Assembly: GCA_022570795.1 (NCBI GenBank)
Contig: JAKUDP010000008.1
Location: 434,001-498,000 of the forward strand
DNA: 64,000 nucleotides
Source of the DNA: Sphaerulina vaccinii
Lineage: Eukaryota > Ascomycota > Dothideomycetes > Mycosphaerellales > Mycosphaerellaceae
Direction of reading: 5' to 3'
The translations under genes and the position numbers were made by a program. Below are positions 22,320-33,300 of this stretch, in pieces. The notes beneath the pieces are model-generated. The model ran no database searches, was not told the origin of the DNA, and saw nothing but the letters and a program-made list of their open reading frames with translations. Numbering within the stretch: the first letter of the stretch is position 1; each line of letters opens with the position of its first letter.

Positions 22320-22682
22320 GCACTGGACTTCAGAGAGGTGGAGGACGGGAGAGCGTGTATGCCAGTTGTTGGACTGTTGGGGCCTCCAGAGGTTTCTGGC
22401 CCAATCCACGTACGTATCCTCGCTTGAGCAAACTCTAGAAACAGTCAATAGGTACTGCTGATGCGCACATGAAGCTCCTCACAATCACTCTCCTGCCATA
22501 TCGATGTCCACCGCCGAGTTGTATACTCATTCTACTAACAACGTATACGCACTTACACCCCTGCAATGTTTACAACGGGATCTGCCGCACCTCCTAGCGC
22601 GTTTCCTGCTCTCCACAGCCCACACAGCCATTTCTTGTTTCCTCTTCGAGTTCCACTACCTTAACATCACAATCACGACAAC
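22320..22682. other. Intergenic / 5' leader of BTB gene
   Basis: A 363-bp stretch without a gene. The last 120 bp are pyrimidine- and CA-rich, as expected for a fungal leader. Confidence 0.5.
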
Positions 22683-23502
22683 ATGGCTACCGAGACGCCA
22701 TCAACCGTGGTGCTTAGCAAGTGAGTTGAACCATATAATCGCCCTCCATAACACGATCACTCACATGTTGTAGCCCCTACAACCTCTCCGACAAGCCAGA
22801 TCTTGTCATCAGGACTCGAAATGGCGATTTCAAAGTCCATCAGAAGACTCTTGCCGCGTCCTCGAGTCGATTTGCTTCCGACATAGCAGTCAGCGCCAAG
22901 CTCACAGCATTTGTCTCCACGATCACCACCCAAGAACAAGTAGTCGCCTCGCCAATTGCACTTCACGTCGTGCCCGAGAATGCCGAAGTCATGTCCCGCG
23001 TTGTCCGCTACATCTACGACAAGCGCGGGTTCAAGATCGTTGCTCCTGGTGTTGTAGCTGCGAAGACCTCTTTGGAGATCAAAGACATGCTCACATTGTG
23101 TATGAGTGTGTGCATCGCCGCTGAAAAGGTCTGTACAGAACAACTTCAAATCCTCAAAAGCTATAGCATATACTGATCTCACCTGGATAGTACAATCTCT
23201 TTCCGCTCCGCGAGATCGCGACCGGCTGCGCCCTTTCCCCTCTCGACAAGCTCGCTGCCACCGATCTCATCGCTTTCGGAGACAGGGTCTTCAAGAGTGG
23301 TGACCCTGCACTTAAGATCATGCGAGAAGCTATCACCATGCGCACGGCCCAAGTACTGCGTGCCAAGCCCGGCAACAGTCCTCTGTGGACTCAGCTCACC
23401 GCCAATGCTCAGTATAATGTCGATGTATTGCGCTTCATGCAGTGGTCTGGAGTGAACTTGGGTTTCGAGATCACTAAGCTCGAGGCGGCGTATAGTGACT
23501 GA
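22683..23502 (+). CDS. BTB/POZ domain protein (234 aa)
   Basis: BTB domains mediate dimerisation and often link substrates to cullin-3 ligases. Exons are 22683-22720, 22774-23128 and 23191-23502; all three junctions keep the frame. The classical BTB opening is visible as DLVIRTRNGDFKVHQKTLAASSSRFASDI at about residues 20-48: a D-[LV]-x-[IV] strand, then F-x-V-H-x-x-x-L. A YIYDK block follows near residue 103, and after the last intron the helical EKYNLFPLREIATGCA region matches the post-BTB pattern of AEKY-L. No kelch, MATH or zinc-finger domain is present. This architecture is common and expanded in filamentous ascomycetes; the partner is unknown. Confidence 0.88.
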
Positions 23503-23975
23503 GCTGAGAGGGGTAGAAACCTATGAGAATGAGAAATGTGTAGATGAGCGGAGAAGACGATGTGGTGTATCAGGCCCACGCTGAGTCAGGAGAGCAGAAC
23601 TCTCAGCTATGCGTCTCTGATACGTATAATTGTGACCCAGCCAGGCCATTTCCCGCAGTCAGTGGCATGGCATTGTGGAGTTGTACGCAGTATAGATTGA
23701 AGAGATTGAAAAGCACATGGTGCAATACACACACCTGGCAATCCTTCTCCGCAGCACTGTTCAACGACTACGGTCCAACATGAGGTTCCATACCAAAACT
23801 CAGACATCGGCTCAAAGCAGAGAAAGAGCAAGATGGCCTCCTGCAAGCAGTGCCAGACCACTACTGACAAAAGAGCTTGACATCGCATCGGAGGTAGAGT
23901 TCGATGAAGAGGTGGTAGAGTTCCTGACAAGGTTATCAGCATTGCCGTACTATCACAATGTACTAGGAGGTCTAC
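23503..23975. other. Intergenic between convergent genes
   Basis: A 473-bp gap with no supportable gene. Short overlapping open frames on both strands are uninformative. Confidence 0.5.
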
Positions 23976-25006
23976 TCACTGTGCGAACGCTTCGTCAGCA
24001 GTCCCATACCCAGGCTGTCCCGGACATCTCAAATCGAAATGCGCAGTCGTCGAAAGCTCGCCATCAACAACCTCCGTGATTGCAAACTTCTCCTTGCCCT
24101 CGGGATTCGCGTCTCTTAATGTATACCACCAAGTATTGACCTTCCCGAACAATTCCCCACAGCCCACACCTCTCCAGTAATCTCTCTGATTCTGTGTGCT
24201 AGCGACAGCTTGGCCCCACACATCACCTTCTGTAGCGAAAGGCCAACCAGTCTCTGTGATCCAGACTGGTTTGCCTTGCGCTGCTGCTACAGTTGCATTG
24301 TAACGATCTTCGAAGATGGGGACGGAGTTGTTGAAGCTGTTTTCCAAGTTGAGGGCAGAGACGGAAGTATCGTTTTCGAAATAGGGATATATGTCCACGC
24401 CAACAAAGTCGACTGCTTCGATGACTGCGGAGTTGGACTCATTGACCCACGCGCGCCAGGCATCGACGTGTCCGACAGGTTTGTCTTTCAGCAAAGTGTC
24501 GGCAATGAAGTCTCGAGTATCTTTGATGAAACCAACAAGCTCATCTGGACCAGCCCCGATGCCAGCGTGTTGTCTGATCCCAACATCAGAGAGACGGTAC
24601 ATATCCTCGCTGCCGACTGAGATTGCCATCACAGCGTTCGCAAGATCTTCGCCATACTGGTCGAGTGCTTTGCCGAGAGCAGAGAGTTCATTGGTTCTGT
24701 TGTTCGTACCGCTTGTCCAGATTCCTAGGAGGACTGAGGTGTTCGTCTTGATTGCCGCAGGAATAGCAGAGAGTATGTCGTAGTGTAAGTTTGGATGTTA
24801 GTGTATAGACGCACACTGTTGGAGACTTCAGGCGCGTTGTTGAGGTTCTGCATTGTAGTAAATTCTTTGGTAAAGTCATCTTCGAACTTTGCGGACCAGT
24901 TTGTGAAAGTGTTGCCGCTATTGAAGCCTTGATAGATCTTTTCTTGAGCGAGTGCGGCCGGCAAGAGGAGGGCGAATAGCAGAAGAGCTTTGTGAAGGAG
25001 TGACAT
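23976..25006 (-). pseudogene. GH17 family glucan endo-1,3-beta-glucosidase, probable frameshift
   Basis: Cell-wall beta-1,3-glucan hydrolase or transglycosylase family. ATG 25006 opens a signal peptide (MSLLHKALLLFALLLPAALA), then KIYQGFNSGNTF and the conserved VRLYTNIQ. At about 24780-24795 the frame changes: the next conserved block, ILSAIPAAIKTNTSVLLGIW, lies in another frame. From there it stays open to the TGA at 23976, including QYGEDLANAVMAISVGSED (acid/base region), DFVGVDIYPYF and the nucleophile in VWITETGWP. A 68-bp in-frame alternative intron (GTGCGT...CAAG) would bypass the shift but would delete VRLYT and SAIPAAI, both conserved. So a one-base deletion (recent pseudogene) or a sequence error is likelier. 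The remainder is intact. Confidence 0.8.
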
Positions 25007-25516
25007 TTCTGCGGTCGTGATGGTGAATTAGGTTCGAAGGTTGCGGCCATAGCTATATGAGGTATGTTGATGCTTACGTCGGTAGATACCAAACGAGTCT
25101 ATAAGATCAGTCATCAAGCAATTTGAGCAAGGCCATGAAGTGAAGTCGAGACGGGCTTGGTGCGGCCGAGTCTGACACATGAAGCATGATCCTAGCCAAA
25201 TTGGTAAGAAGCTTCGCGGAGCGCACTACGCAGGAAGTTCAATGGTCGCGACAGTGAGAGACTGGCATCTGATAAGTAAACATCATGAGATGGTACCAAG
25301 TTTGGAACACTCTAGCAGTCGTGCGTCTGACCACGCGCATGGCGGGCTTACCTCAAATCAGCTTCAGGAGAAGCTCGCGACAGGTTCGCGTTCATATCCC
25401 TGCATCCCGCACTGATGCACGGCGGCCGCTCCAACCGACTCTGCGGCCGCCCCTGAACGATCCGACATGCCTTCATCAAGCCAAAGACAGTCACACAAGA
25501 AGAGCTGGACTACTAC
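25007..25516. other. Intergenic, no gene seen
   Basis: A 510-bp stretch upstream of the GH17 gene and downstream of the helicase. It contains two GCGGCCGC octamers (near 25423 and 25441), which I take as coincidence. No gene is supported. Confidence 0.5.
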
Positions 25517-28500
25517 TCAAGACCTCCCACTCATGACTTGCTGAGTAGGCCTCTGCCTCTCGAAAATTGTCTCGAGTAACTCCATCCACCTCCTCGGACG
25601 ATCGCCAAGATCTTTTCCGGGACTCTTGTACAGCTTCGCCATAACCTCTTTCACCTTGCTTCGCAACGTCTTCAGCACAATCATGGTCCTCCAGTCTTTG
25701 ACCTTAAAGCGCAGCCGATTACCATCAATGATGATTACACCTGCATACATCTCGAACCTCGCGTCACCAGCCATCAGTATGAGGGGGATCTCCGCGACCG
25801 CAGTCGTCTCATTGGCGTTCGTGAATCGCGAGGAAGATTGCATGATGCTGTAGAACGATAGGTAGTTGACGCTAGGTGGCAATGAGTGTTTGTTCACAGA
25901 AGTGGGGTGGAGCCCGAGAGACTGGTTATTGGCAATGTTACGCCAGCCTTTGCCGTCTTGTTTGACGATCTTCGGGTAGAAGGCCCAAGCGACTACCGAG
26001 GCGGCTACGGTGTCGTTGTCGTCTGCGCGAGTGTAGAGCGAAGGAAGTGTGACAAAGTTGCGCTTGCGCGAGTTGTGGCGTAGTCGAGCAAGAGCTTGTT
26101 TATCTTCTTGTCCCAGGTGCACGAAACCAGTATTGGCGAGCGAGCCAAGAAGCTGGGCCTTGAGGTCTTCGATAGCTGCAAGATTTTGTGGGCTGAGGAA
26201 GTTCTTATTGCAGAACTGGTACTCCGGCAGACCAGCAGTGGTGCAAACTTTGCGCCATGTACTATACGCGTTATAGACTGTGAGTATATCAGAGTCGCCA
26301 CGCTTGAAGCCAAGGCGCACAGTATCAGCCTGCTTCTTCGCATGCATAGGCGACAGGAAGGGCGTCTTTGAAGAAAGCGAGGCAGCTGCCGTTAAGGCAA
26401 AGTCGAGACAGCCGAATGTGCTGCCGAGCAGAACCAGTTTGCCAAGTTGTGCGTCCAGCGGAAGCTTTGCAAGCTGAGTGCCCAGAGCAGTCAGCTCTTC
26501 ACCAGTGGTAAGAGCGCCAACCTCAATCAAAGCATCAATAGCTCTTCGTACGTTCTTGCCCGAAGGTGGGTCAAGCGCTTGGGCTAGCGCATGTTCGATA
26601 CTGCCCAGCTTGCAGATCTTGACGCGCATGACAAGGTCTTGCAATGATAGACGGAGCATCTCGGGTGTTTGCTGCTCTACCATCATTTGCTCGAAACGAT
26701 GCTTGGTGAAGAGATGAAAACAAAGGCCTTCCTGCACACGACCAGCTCGACCGCGACGTTGCTTGGCGTTGGCTCTTGCAATAAAGCTCTGTATCAGCCG
26801 CGACATCTGCCTTCGCTCGTCGAAACGCATCTCCTTGTGTTTGCCAGTATCGATGACACAAGTCACATCAGGAATAGTAATTCCCGTCTCCGCAATATTG
26901 GTTGCCAAAACGATCTTGCGTACACCTGGAGGTGGTATCTCAAAAGCCGCCTGCTGGTCTTCACTGGAGAAGGTCGAGTGGAGCGGGAAGATCTGCCATC
27001 CTTTCAGGAACTTCGGATGACCGCCTAGCATGTCATTGAGCTGGCGTATCTCTGCAAGGCCTGGCAAGAACACCAAGATGGCTTTGCTGAACGGCTGATA
27101 CTGATGCACGTACGCGATCTTCTCCACCAGTTTCACGATCAAGCTGTAGTCAATGCGGTATTCGTCGTAGCTGGCGAGTGTTTGCCGCGTCTTCTTGCTG
27201 TAGCCTTCAAGCTTCTGCTGCTCTCCAGTCTTGTGCTCGTCATCATCCTGCTCATCATCGTCGACTGCATTGGCTGACGCGTCTTCATTGGTATGTCCAG
27301 TAAGCTCGATAGCATCTTCCAGGAATTGTGCTTGCACCGGAAACGTCCGACCAGGAACCTCGATGATGGGCGCGCCGTGTAGATACTTTGAGAACTTCTG
27401 AGCATCGACTGTTGCACTCATAAGTATCACTTTGAGGTCTGGTCGCTTCATCATCAGTGAAAGCAGGATGATCAGCAAGAAATCTGTGTCAATGCTTCGT
27501 TCGTGAACTTCATCGATGACCAAATGAGTGACCTCGCTGATGCCATCGGCATTCTCCAGCATACGCAGCACGATCCCGACAGTCGCATACACTAGTCGTG
27601 TATTTGCGTTTGTCTGCGATTCGAGGCGAATGGCATAACCTACGAGCGATCGTGGAGTGCCAACATCGCCTTTGTTCTCGCCCATTTCCTCGCTGACTCT
27701 CTGAGCGAGAGAGATTGCTGAGATTCGGCGTGGCTCTGTACAGTAGATCTTACAAGGTCGACCATTGGAGAGCTCGTTCTCTAAAATGAAAGCCGGCAGT
27801 TGCGTAGACTTTCCGCAACCAGTCTCTCCGCAGAGGATTGTGACTTGATGTTTTTGTATAGTGTCCAGAGCCGCCTGTCGGAAACGGAACATTGGTAGAT
27901 TCATCCGAAAGAGCAACATCTGTTGATACCTTGGCAAACTAGTCTTGTGCAGCCACATTTGTTGGAGCTCCTCCGAGTACTCAGGTGTCGCTGATCGTCG
28001 GCCATCGTGTCGTGCAATGGGTGTGTTCGCGCCACTGGTGCCGTCCAGTCTGCGTCTGCTATTCGCATTGAAGACGACTTCATCATCACTTTCCTCGTCT
28101 GTGCTGCGATGCTGCTCTATCAAGTTCCTAACTTCTTTTACCACAGATCCGTCTTCAGCAAGGAGATGTTCCTGCTTAGCCTTCACAAACTCGTCCCAGA
28201 GGTTCCGAAATGCTGGGGGCAGTCGCATGTGTGCCTTTTCTTCCTTCGGCGAGCCTGAGAATATGACAAACAGCGCAGCAGTCGCAGCATAAGCCTCGCT
28301 CTGCGCAATGTCAGGTGTGGCGACCTCGTTCATGGTGATAGTCATGCTGGTAGCTCTGGTGAACAAAGATACAGCAGAGAGATATGAAGCATCCACGGTT
28401 TCTTGCTCTTTCGACCACTGTATCGTTGTAGCATGCCTACTAGCATATGTCGTAGGTGACACCAACTTGAATGAGACTTTGCAGCGGCCATCTCGTGCCT

Positions 28501-29914
28501 TGCAAGCTTCTTCCAGTACTCGCTTAGGGTTCATGCCCGTGAGCTTACCAAAGTCGCGGATTGTGACATTAGCTGCATCGCCATTAGAGCTAGATGTGCC
28601 ATTCGTCTGTTCAACACCTGGCAAAGCATCAAACATGCCATTTAGGAGATCATCATCGTCTGCCTCCTCTGACTCTTTCAACAAAGCCTGACCAAGCTTC
28701 TCGGCCTCGTCATTCACATCTGCAGACTCGACAGCTGGCGTTCCAAGACTCGGAGTGACAGCTTTCTCGTCCTTCAGCTGTAACTTCTTTCTCTCTGCTG
28801 CTTCTCTGGCGAGCTCAATCTTCTGGCCAGCCCAGTGAGCATCCGCCTCGCGCTGGTCGAACAGAACATCTGATTCAATCTTCAACAGTTTCTGCTCCAG
28901 TTTCCGCTCTGCTCCACCATCATAGGCATGTCGAGGTCCATTAATGGCTTTGCGCTTTCCACGGCCTTTCCAGTTGTCAGATTGCGGGTTCAGCGTGTAC
29001 AATTTGCCTTTCGTTCTAAGGTATACTGAGAGTAACTCGTCCGGCTCCAGGTCGCTATCCAGGTCGCTGACTTCGATATTCTCGGCAGGTGTGCTGTTCT
29101 CGCCCTGTCTTTCAATCGATGGTGAGTCGTTCTTCGCCGACGTTGTAGTTTCATCGGTCTTGAGCTCGTCGTCTGCGTCGTTCTCGCTTGCGCCAGGTAT
29201 GGCTGCTGTAGACTTTGGTTTCTGGTAGTCATAATCGTCTAAATCTCTCTCCTGGCAATTAAGAGACAGCCATTCCAAACATTCTTCCAGTCCCCATACT
29301 GTACCTGACGCGGGTTCCGCAGGTGGACTCGATATGATCCAACCCAGAACTTCGTTGACTCGAGCAGCAGGAAGATCGAGATCAAAGAGACATTGTCGCA
29401 ACTGCCATACCTTTGCTACTAGGTCATCACCTTGAGGAAGGTTGACCTTCTTCGACAGACTTGTGTCGTGCTTGAGATCCGCCACAGTAAGGTCCAAGAT
29501 CTGCAGCATGATCTCCTCTGGCAGCCAATCTTTGACTGACAAGTAATCGGCTTGACCACGAAGAACGCGCTTGTCAGTCTGGAGACGAGCCACTTGGCGC
29601 GCGGTCTCTTTCTTGACTTTGGCAGCATGCTTCTCCACGAAGTGTTGGAGTTCGGATGCTTCGAGCTGGGCTTCGAGTTCTTCAGGACTGAGTTCGTGCA
29701 ATTCTCGCTCTGCTAATATGCTGGGCTGGCCAGTCTCGATGACAGACTGCGATGTCGAGGGAGCGGCATCTTTCTTCGCAGAGATAGGAGTAGCTACGCC
29801 AGGTGGGACAGCAGTGTTGGCTTCAGACACATCATCGGTCTTGGGCTTGGAAGCGACGGATGTTGTGGCGAAACCTCTGGCAGGATTTGCAGCTGGCTTC
29901 TTTTTCTTCGCCAT
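25517..29914 (-). CDS. DEAH-box RNA helicase, YLR419W/DHX57/DHX29 type (1465 aa)
   Basis: ATP-dependent RNA helicase. The first ~600 residues are charged and include KKKK at the N-terminus, a UBA-like region near LGWIISSPPAEPASGTVWGLEECLEWL and a DHX29-like patch. The helicase core shows Walker A GETGCGKSTQLPAF (about residue 693), motif II DEVH in IDEVHERSIDTD (about 799), SAT in LMSATVDAQKFSKY, and motif VI QRRGRAGRVQ. HA2 and OB-fold regions follow, ending with LRSKVKEVMAKLYKSPGK. An acidic insert (DDDEQDDDEH) lies between the RecA lobes. The gene is a single very long exon. I chose ATG 29914 (MAKKKKPAANPARG) over the upstream in-frame ATG at 30028 because the extra 38 residues look like leader sequence. 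Relatives act in translation initiation or ribosome biology; the exact role is inferred. Confidence 0.93.
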   Translation of the reverse strand: MAKKKKPAANPARGFATTSVASKPKTDDVSEANTAVPPGVATPISAKKDAAPSTSQSVIETGQPSILAERELHELSPEELEAQLEASELQHFVEKHAAKVKKETARQVARLQTDKRVLRGQADYLSVKDWLPEEIMLQILDLTVADLKHDTSLSKKVNLPQGDDLVAKVWQLRQCLFDLDLPAARVNEVLGWIISSPPAEPASGTVWGLEECLEWLSLNCQERDLDDYDYQKPKSTAAIPGASENDADDELKTDETTTSAKNDSPSIERQGENSTPAENIEVSDLDSDLEPDELLSVYLRTKGKLYTLNPQSDNWKGRGKRKAINGPRHAYDGGAERKLEQKLLKIESDVLFDQREADAHWAGQKIELAREAAERKKLQLKDEKAVTPSLGTPAVESADVNDEAEKLGQALLKESEEADDDDLLNGMFDALPGVEQTNGTSSSNGDAANVTIRDFGKLTGMNPKRVLEEACKARDGRCKVSFKLVSPTTYASRHATTIQWSKEQETVDASYLSAVSLFTRATSMTITMNEVATPDIAQSEAYAATAALFVIFSGSPKEEKAHMRLPPAFRNLWDEFVKAKQEHLLAEDGSVVKEVRNLIEQHRSTDEESDDEVVFNANSRRRLDGTSGANTPIARHDGRRSATPEYSEELQQMWLHKTSLPRYQQMLLFRMNLPMFRFRQAALDTIQKHQVTILCGETGCGKSTQLPAFILENELSNGRPCKIYCTEPRRISAISLAQRVSEEMGENKGDVGTPRSLVGYAIRLESQTNANTRLVYATVGIVLRMLENADGISEVTHLVIDEVHERSIDTDFLLIILLSLMMKRPDLKVILMSATVDAQKFSKYLHGAPIIEVPGRTFPVQAQFLEDAIELTGHTNEDASANAVDDDEQDDDEHKTGEQQKLEGYSKKTRQTLASYDEYRIDYSLIVKLVEKIAYVHQYQPFSKAILVFLPGLAEIRQLNDMLGGHPKFLKGWQIFPLHSTFSSEDQQAAFEIPPPGVRKIVLATNIAETGITIPDVTCVIDTGKHKEMRFDERRQMSRLIQSFIARANAKQRRGRAGRVQEGLCFHLFTKHRFEQMMVEQQTPEMLRLSLQDLVMRVKICKLGSIEHALAQALDPPSGKNVRRAIDALIEVGALTTGEELTALGTQLAKLPLDAQLGKLVLLGSTFGCLDFALTAAASLSSKTPFLSPMHAKKQADTVRLGFKRGDSDILTVYNAYSTWRKVCTTAGLPEYQFCNKNFLSPQNLAAIEDLKAQLLGSLANTGFVHLGQEDKQALARLRHNSRKRNFVTLPSLYTRADDNDTVAASVVAWAFYPKIVKQDGKGWRNIANNQSLGLHPTSVNKHSLPPSVNYLSFYSIMQSSSRFTNANETTAVAEIPLILMAGDARFEMYAGVIIIDGNRLRFKVKDWRTMIVLKTLRSKVKEVMAKLYKSPGKDLGDRPRRWMELLETIFERQRPTQQVMSGRS

Positions 29915-30308
29915 GGATGGCTTGGTCTGTAGATGAGTATGCGCCAGTTTGTAATTCGAAAGGTGCAAGACAGTGTGGCAAGTGTTATGAGGCAAGGAGA
30001 ACTCCTGCTTGGGACTCTTTGGTGACATCGATCGGCAAACATTTTCTCATTCGCCGATGCCCGCCAAGACAGCTCTGCTCTGTTCACTCTTCGAGACACC
30101 GCAGTAGTGACGACTCATCTTCCACTCATTCACGATCAATTGTGTTACAGTACGCGCATTCGGGGGAGTTAAGCGATTGATGAACGACTATCACGGCTGG
30201 ACATAAAAGTGCTTGACGACATCATACACACGCGACCTTCCCAACCTACACCGAAGCAGAAACTATACCACAGCACACCACATGCCAACCGAATAGAGAG
30301 CAGCGAAC
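29915..30308. promoter_or_regulatory. Shared divergent promoter, DEAH helicase / GCN1
   Basis: Only 394 bp separate the start codons of two outward-facing translation-related genes, so their promoters must overlap or abut. No TATA box or Gcn4-type TGACTC site is obvious by eye. Confidence 0.45.
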
Positions 30309-33300
30309 ATGGCGGACGGAGAAGCAGCGCCCGTGACCAATGGCGATCATGCTGAGTTGGACATGTGGGAAGTGAGACAAACGCTGCTGTCCAACTCCAC
30401 CAAGAGGCGAAGCACAGAGCTTTACAGTATACGCGAGAAGCTCGTCGGTGGGAGTAGGTCATTACACAGAATCGCACACTTCAGACATGTAAGGACTCTT
30501 TCTGACTTCCTGTGCAGCTTTTCCTGTATCTCAAGTTCCTGCTCTTCTGCACACTCTCCTCGATACATATCCTCTGTACATTGATGGCCGCTCACGACAG
30601 GCTGTGGAAAGCTGTTTGACAGCCATTGCTGCAAACCCTGAGACTACGAGAGTGCTCCCGGGACTCGTCAAGGCTGTCGAAACTGAATCGAACAAGGCTG
30701 GGAATGCGCCGGGTAATGCATTCGTCTTAGTAAGATGGACATCACTGTTCATACAACAAGCAGCGAAGGACAAGGCGCAATGGGACACGTGGGGTTTGAA
30801 GGCAGTCGCGGCGTTGATGAATGCCCTGAACACTCTCCTGGCCTCGAGCCCTAAGGAAAGTACTCGAGATACGGCGCTACGAGTGAGCAGGCGTGCTTTC
30901 AGGACACTGGCTAAAGCACCATTTGGAGCAGATGCTCTGACCTCCTGCATCACGACTCTATCTGCGAAGGTCGCTACTCCAGTCGCGACTCACGCATTGC
31001 CACTGGGCATCATTGCAGGCGTATGCAGCCGCCTACCAGACCGGAAAGCCGTGGTCGAGGCCAAGAAGGCTGATTACTTCGCATTTTACCTTCGTGAACA
31101 CCTCGGATCAAAGGTTCAACTGCCAGTATACATTGCAGAAGCCCTACACGACTTCTTTGCCGCCTACGTGAGCGCAGAAGACCTTAAGAAGGAGTTGATA
31201 CCTGCCATTGAAAAATCTCTGCTACGAGCACCAGAAGTCGTCCTCAACGATCTTGTGGCACCTGTCCTCATGGCACTGCCGGCAGAGCTGGATCTATCTG
31301 AGATTCTTGCTTCGAACCTTACGAAGCCTTTACTAGCAAATGTCAAGTCTACGAAACCGGAGCTACGCGAGGGTGCATTAGCCACATTCTGGGCAGTGGC
31401 GCAGCGCTCACACGATGAGAAGTTCGTCGAGAAGGCTGCAGATGAGATATTGACTCCGCTGAAGACAGGGAAAGTCACGGCTGCTGACCAGCGCGCACAT
31501 CATGCCCAGATGCTTTCTAATCTGACGCCAAACAGCGCACTTGCGACCAAGATCCCTGCTGGACTCGTGGCTGTGGCCAGCAAGGAAGCGAATGAGGCAG
31601 CTGCTCTGGCAGAGATCGGGTGCATCGCCAAGTATGCACGCTTCAACCTCGAAAACGAGGTCAAGCTAGATGCCACGATAGTAGACGCTTTCGCTAAAGG
31701 CTTGGCGGAGAAGCGTCTACCTATGCGCCGAGGATGGGCACTGCAACTTGCAGAACTTATCTGGTCAATTTCTCCAGTCGCTTTGAAAAGTGAGAGTGGT
31801 GTTGCGTTACTGGACGCATCTATCGGAAAGCTGATTGACATCTACAACGAGGTTCAGGCCAACCCCATACCGGCCCTGCAATCGGGACAGATACCTGTCG
31901 CAGCTGTGGCGACCGCTCTCAGTCTTGCCCGAGCATCTGATGTACCGACACTCAAGAACGCCGGTCTCGTCAAGAAAGCGGCTATTGGTGACAAGGTTCT
32001 CACTCTCGAGCCAAAGCCATCGTTTTTGCTCAGTCCGCGCATATACACCAAGCTGACAGCAAGGGAGGACTTGCTTTGGCTGTCCCGCGCCTTGTTCGGC
32101 GCCTCCTCAAGCTTGATCAGCAAAGGCGACTTCGCCGTGTCGACAGCTTGGGCGCAGGCAGTCATCTATCTGCTTACTTCATCGAATGTTCCGGCTGAAG
32201 TCAGAACAGAAGCAAGCAAATCTCTACAAATACTCTACATCGCCAATGCGGAAGTTGTTGTGAGCATAGTTGTCAATGGCTTGTGGCAATGGTGCGAAGA
32301 TCTAGAGACTGGCTCAAAAGACAGCGCAGCGATTGCCGCTAAGACTGGCCGCGAAGAGCTGCAAAAGGTCATCAGAGCCATCTGCCTAGCTCCCGAGACC
32401 GCGGCATTGCTTGAAACTCCCGTACCGAAAGAGGTCGTCGAGGACCAGTTGAGGAAACTCCTTGTGCTGTGTCGTCCACAACTGATACCGAAAGCATCCT
32501 GGATCCAGACTTGCTTACGAACCGGCACCGATCCTGGCCAACTTGTCGAAAGCTCGTCGTCCGGCTTCCTTGAACAGATTCTTACAGTCACAGAACACCA
32601 TGTCTGGAAAGCACTTCCAGCATTCCAGCTGGCTGCAAGCTACGCCGCGGCTGATCTTGCCTTCGTTGCGCCGAAAGTGTTCACTTCAATCATTGTCCAA
32701 CAGATCAGCTCGGACCTCGATCCTTCACAACTCAGCGACGTTGGTCCCACCGAGGCCGCGATCTACCGCACCCCAGAAGGTACTGCCTTCGTGGATGTAC
32801 TCTCCAGCAAGTCGCAGGCACCCGAGATCAGCAAGAACCAAAAGGACTACGACACATTGAAGTGGGAAGAAGATCTTCGAGCACAACTCGCAGCAAAGAA
32901 AGGGCAGACCAAGAAGCTCACGCCAGACGAGCAAGCCAAGGTCAAGGCACAGCTGCAGAAGGAATCAGAGATCAGACAGAAGGTGGCGTTGGTCGATGCA
33001 AGGTTGCGACGTGGTATCGGCTTTATCAGCGCACTTGCCACGGGTCCACCTACCGAAGCTGAGGAGTGGTTCGGCACATCGGTGAAGCTGCTGTTCGATG
33101 TCATTCAGGCCGGTGCAGGTCTCATACTGGGCGATGCTGCTTCGCTTGGCTATCTCCAATGCTCAGACAAGATCTCGACACGGCTAGGACCCCTCAGACC
33201 ATTTGTCGGTGTTTCAACACTTCGCTCGGCGGGCATCACACTACTGCCTGAGAATCTTCTGGCGGAACCTCTTGGTGATCTTGTGACTCGGATATTGTAT

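Noticed and set aside
25423..25450. Two GCGGCCGC octamers as cloning or vector remnants
   Set aside because: The surrounding DNA has no vector-like sequence, and the octamer can occur naturally in GC-rich intergenic DNA.
29915..30028. N-terminal extension of the DEAH helicase from the upstream ATG at 30028
   Set aside because: The 38 residues look like translated leader; the internal MAKKKKPAANPARG start is typical of the family.
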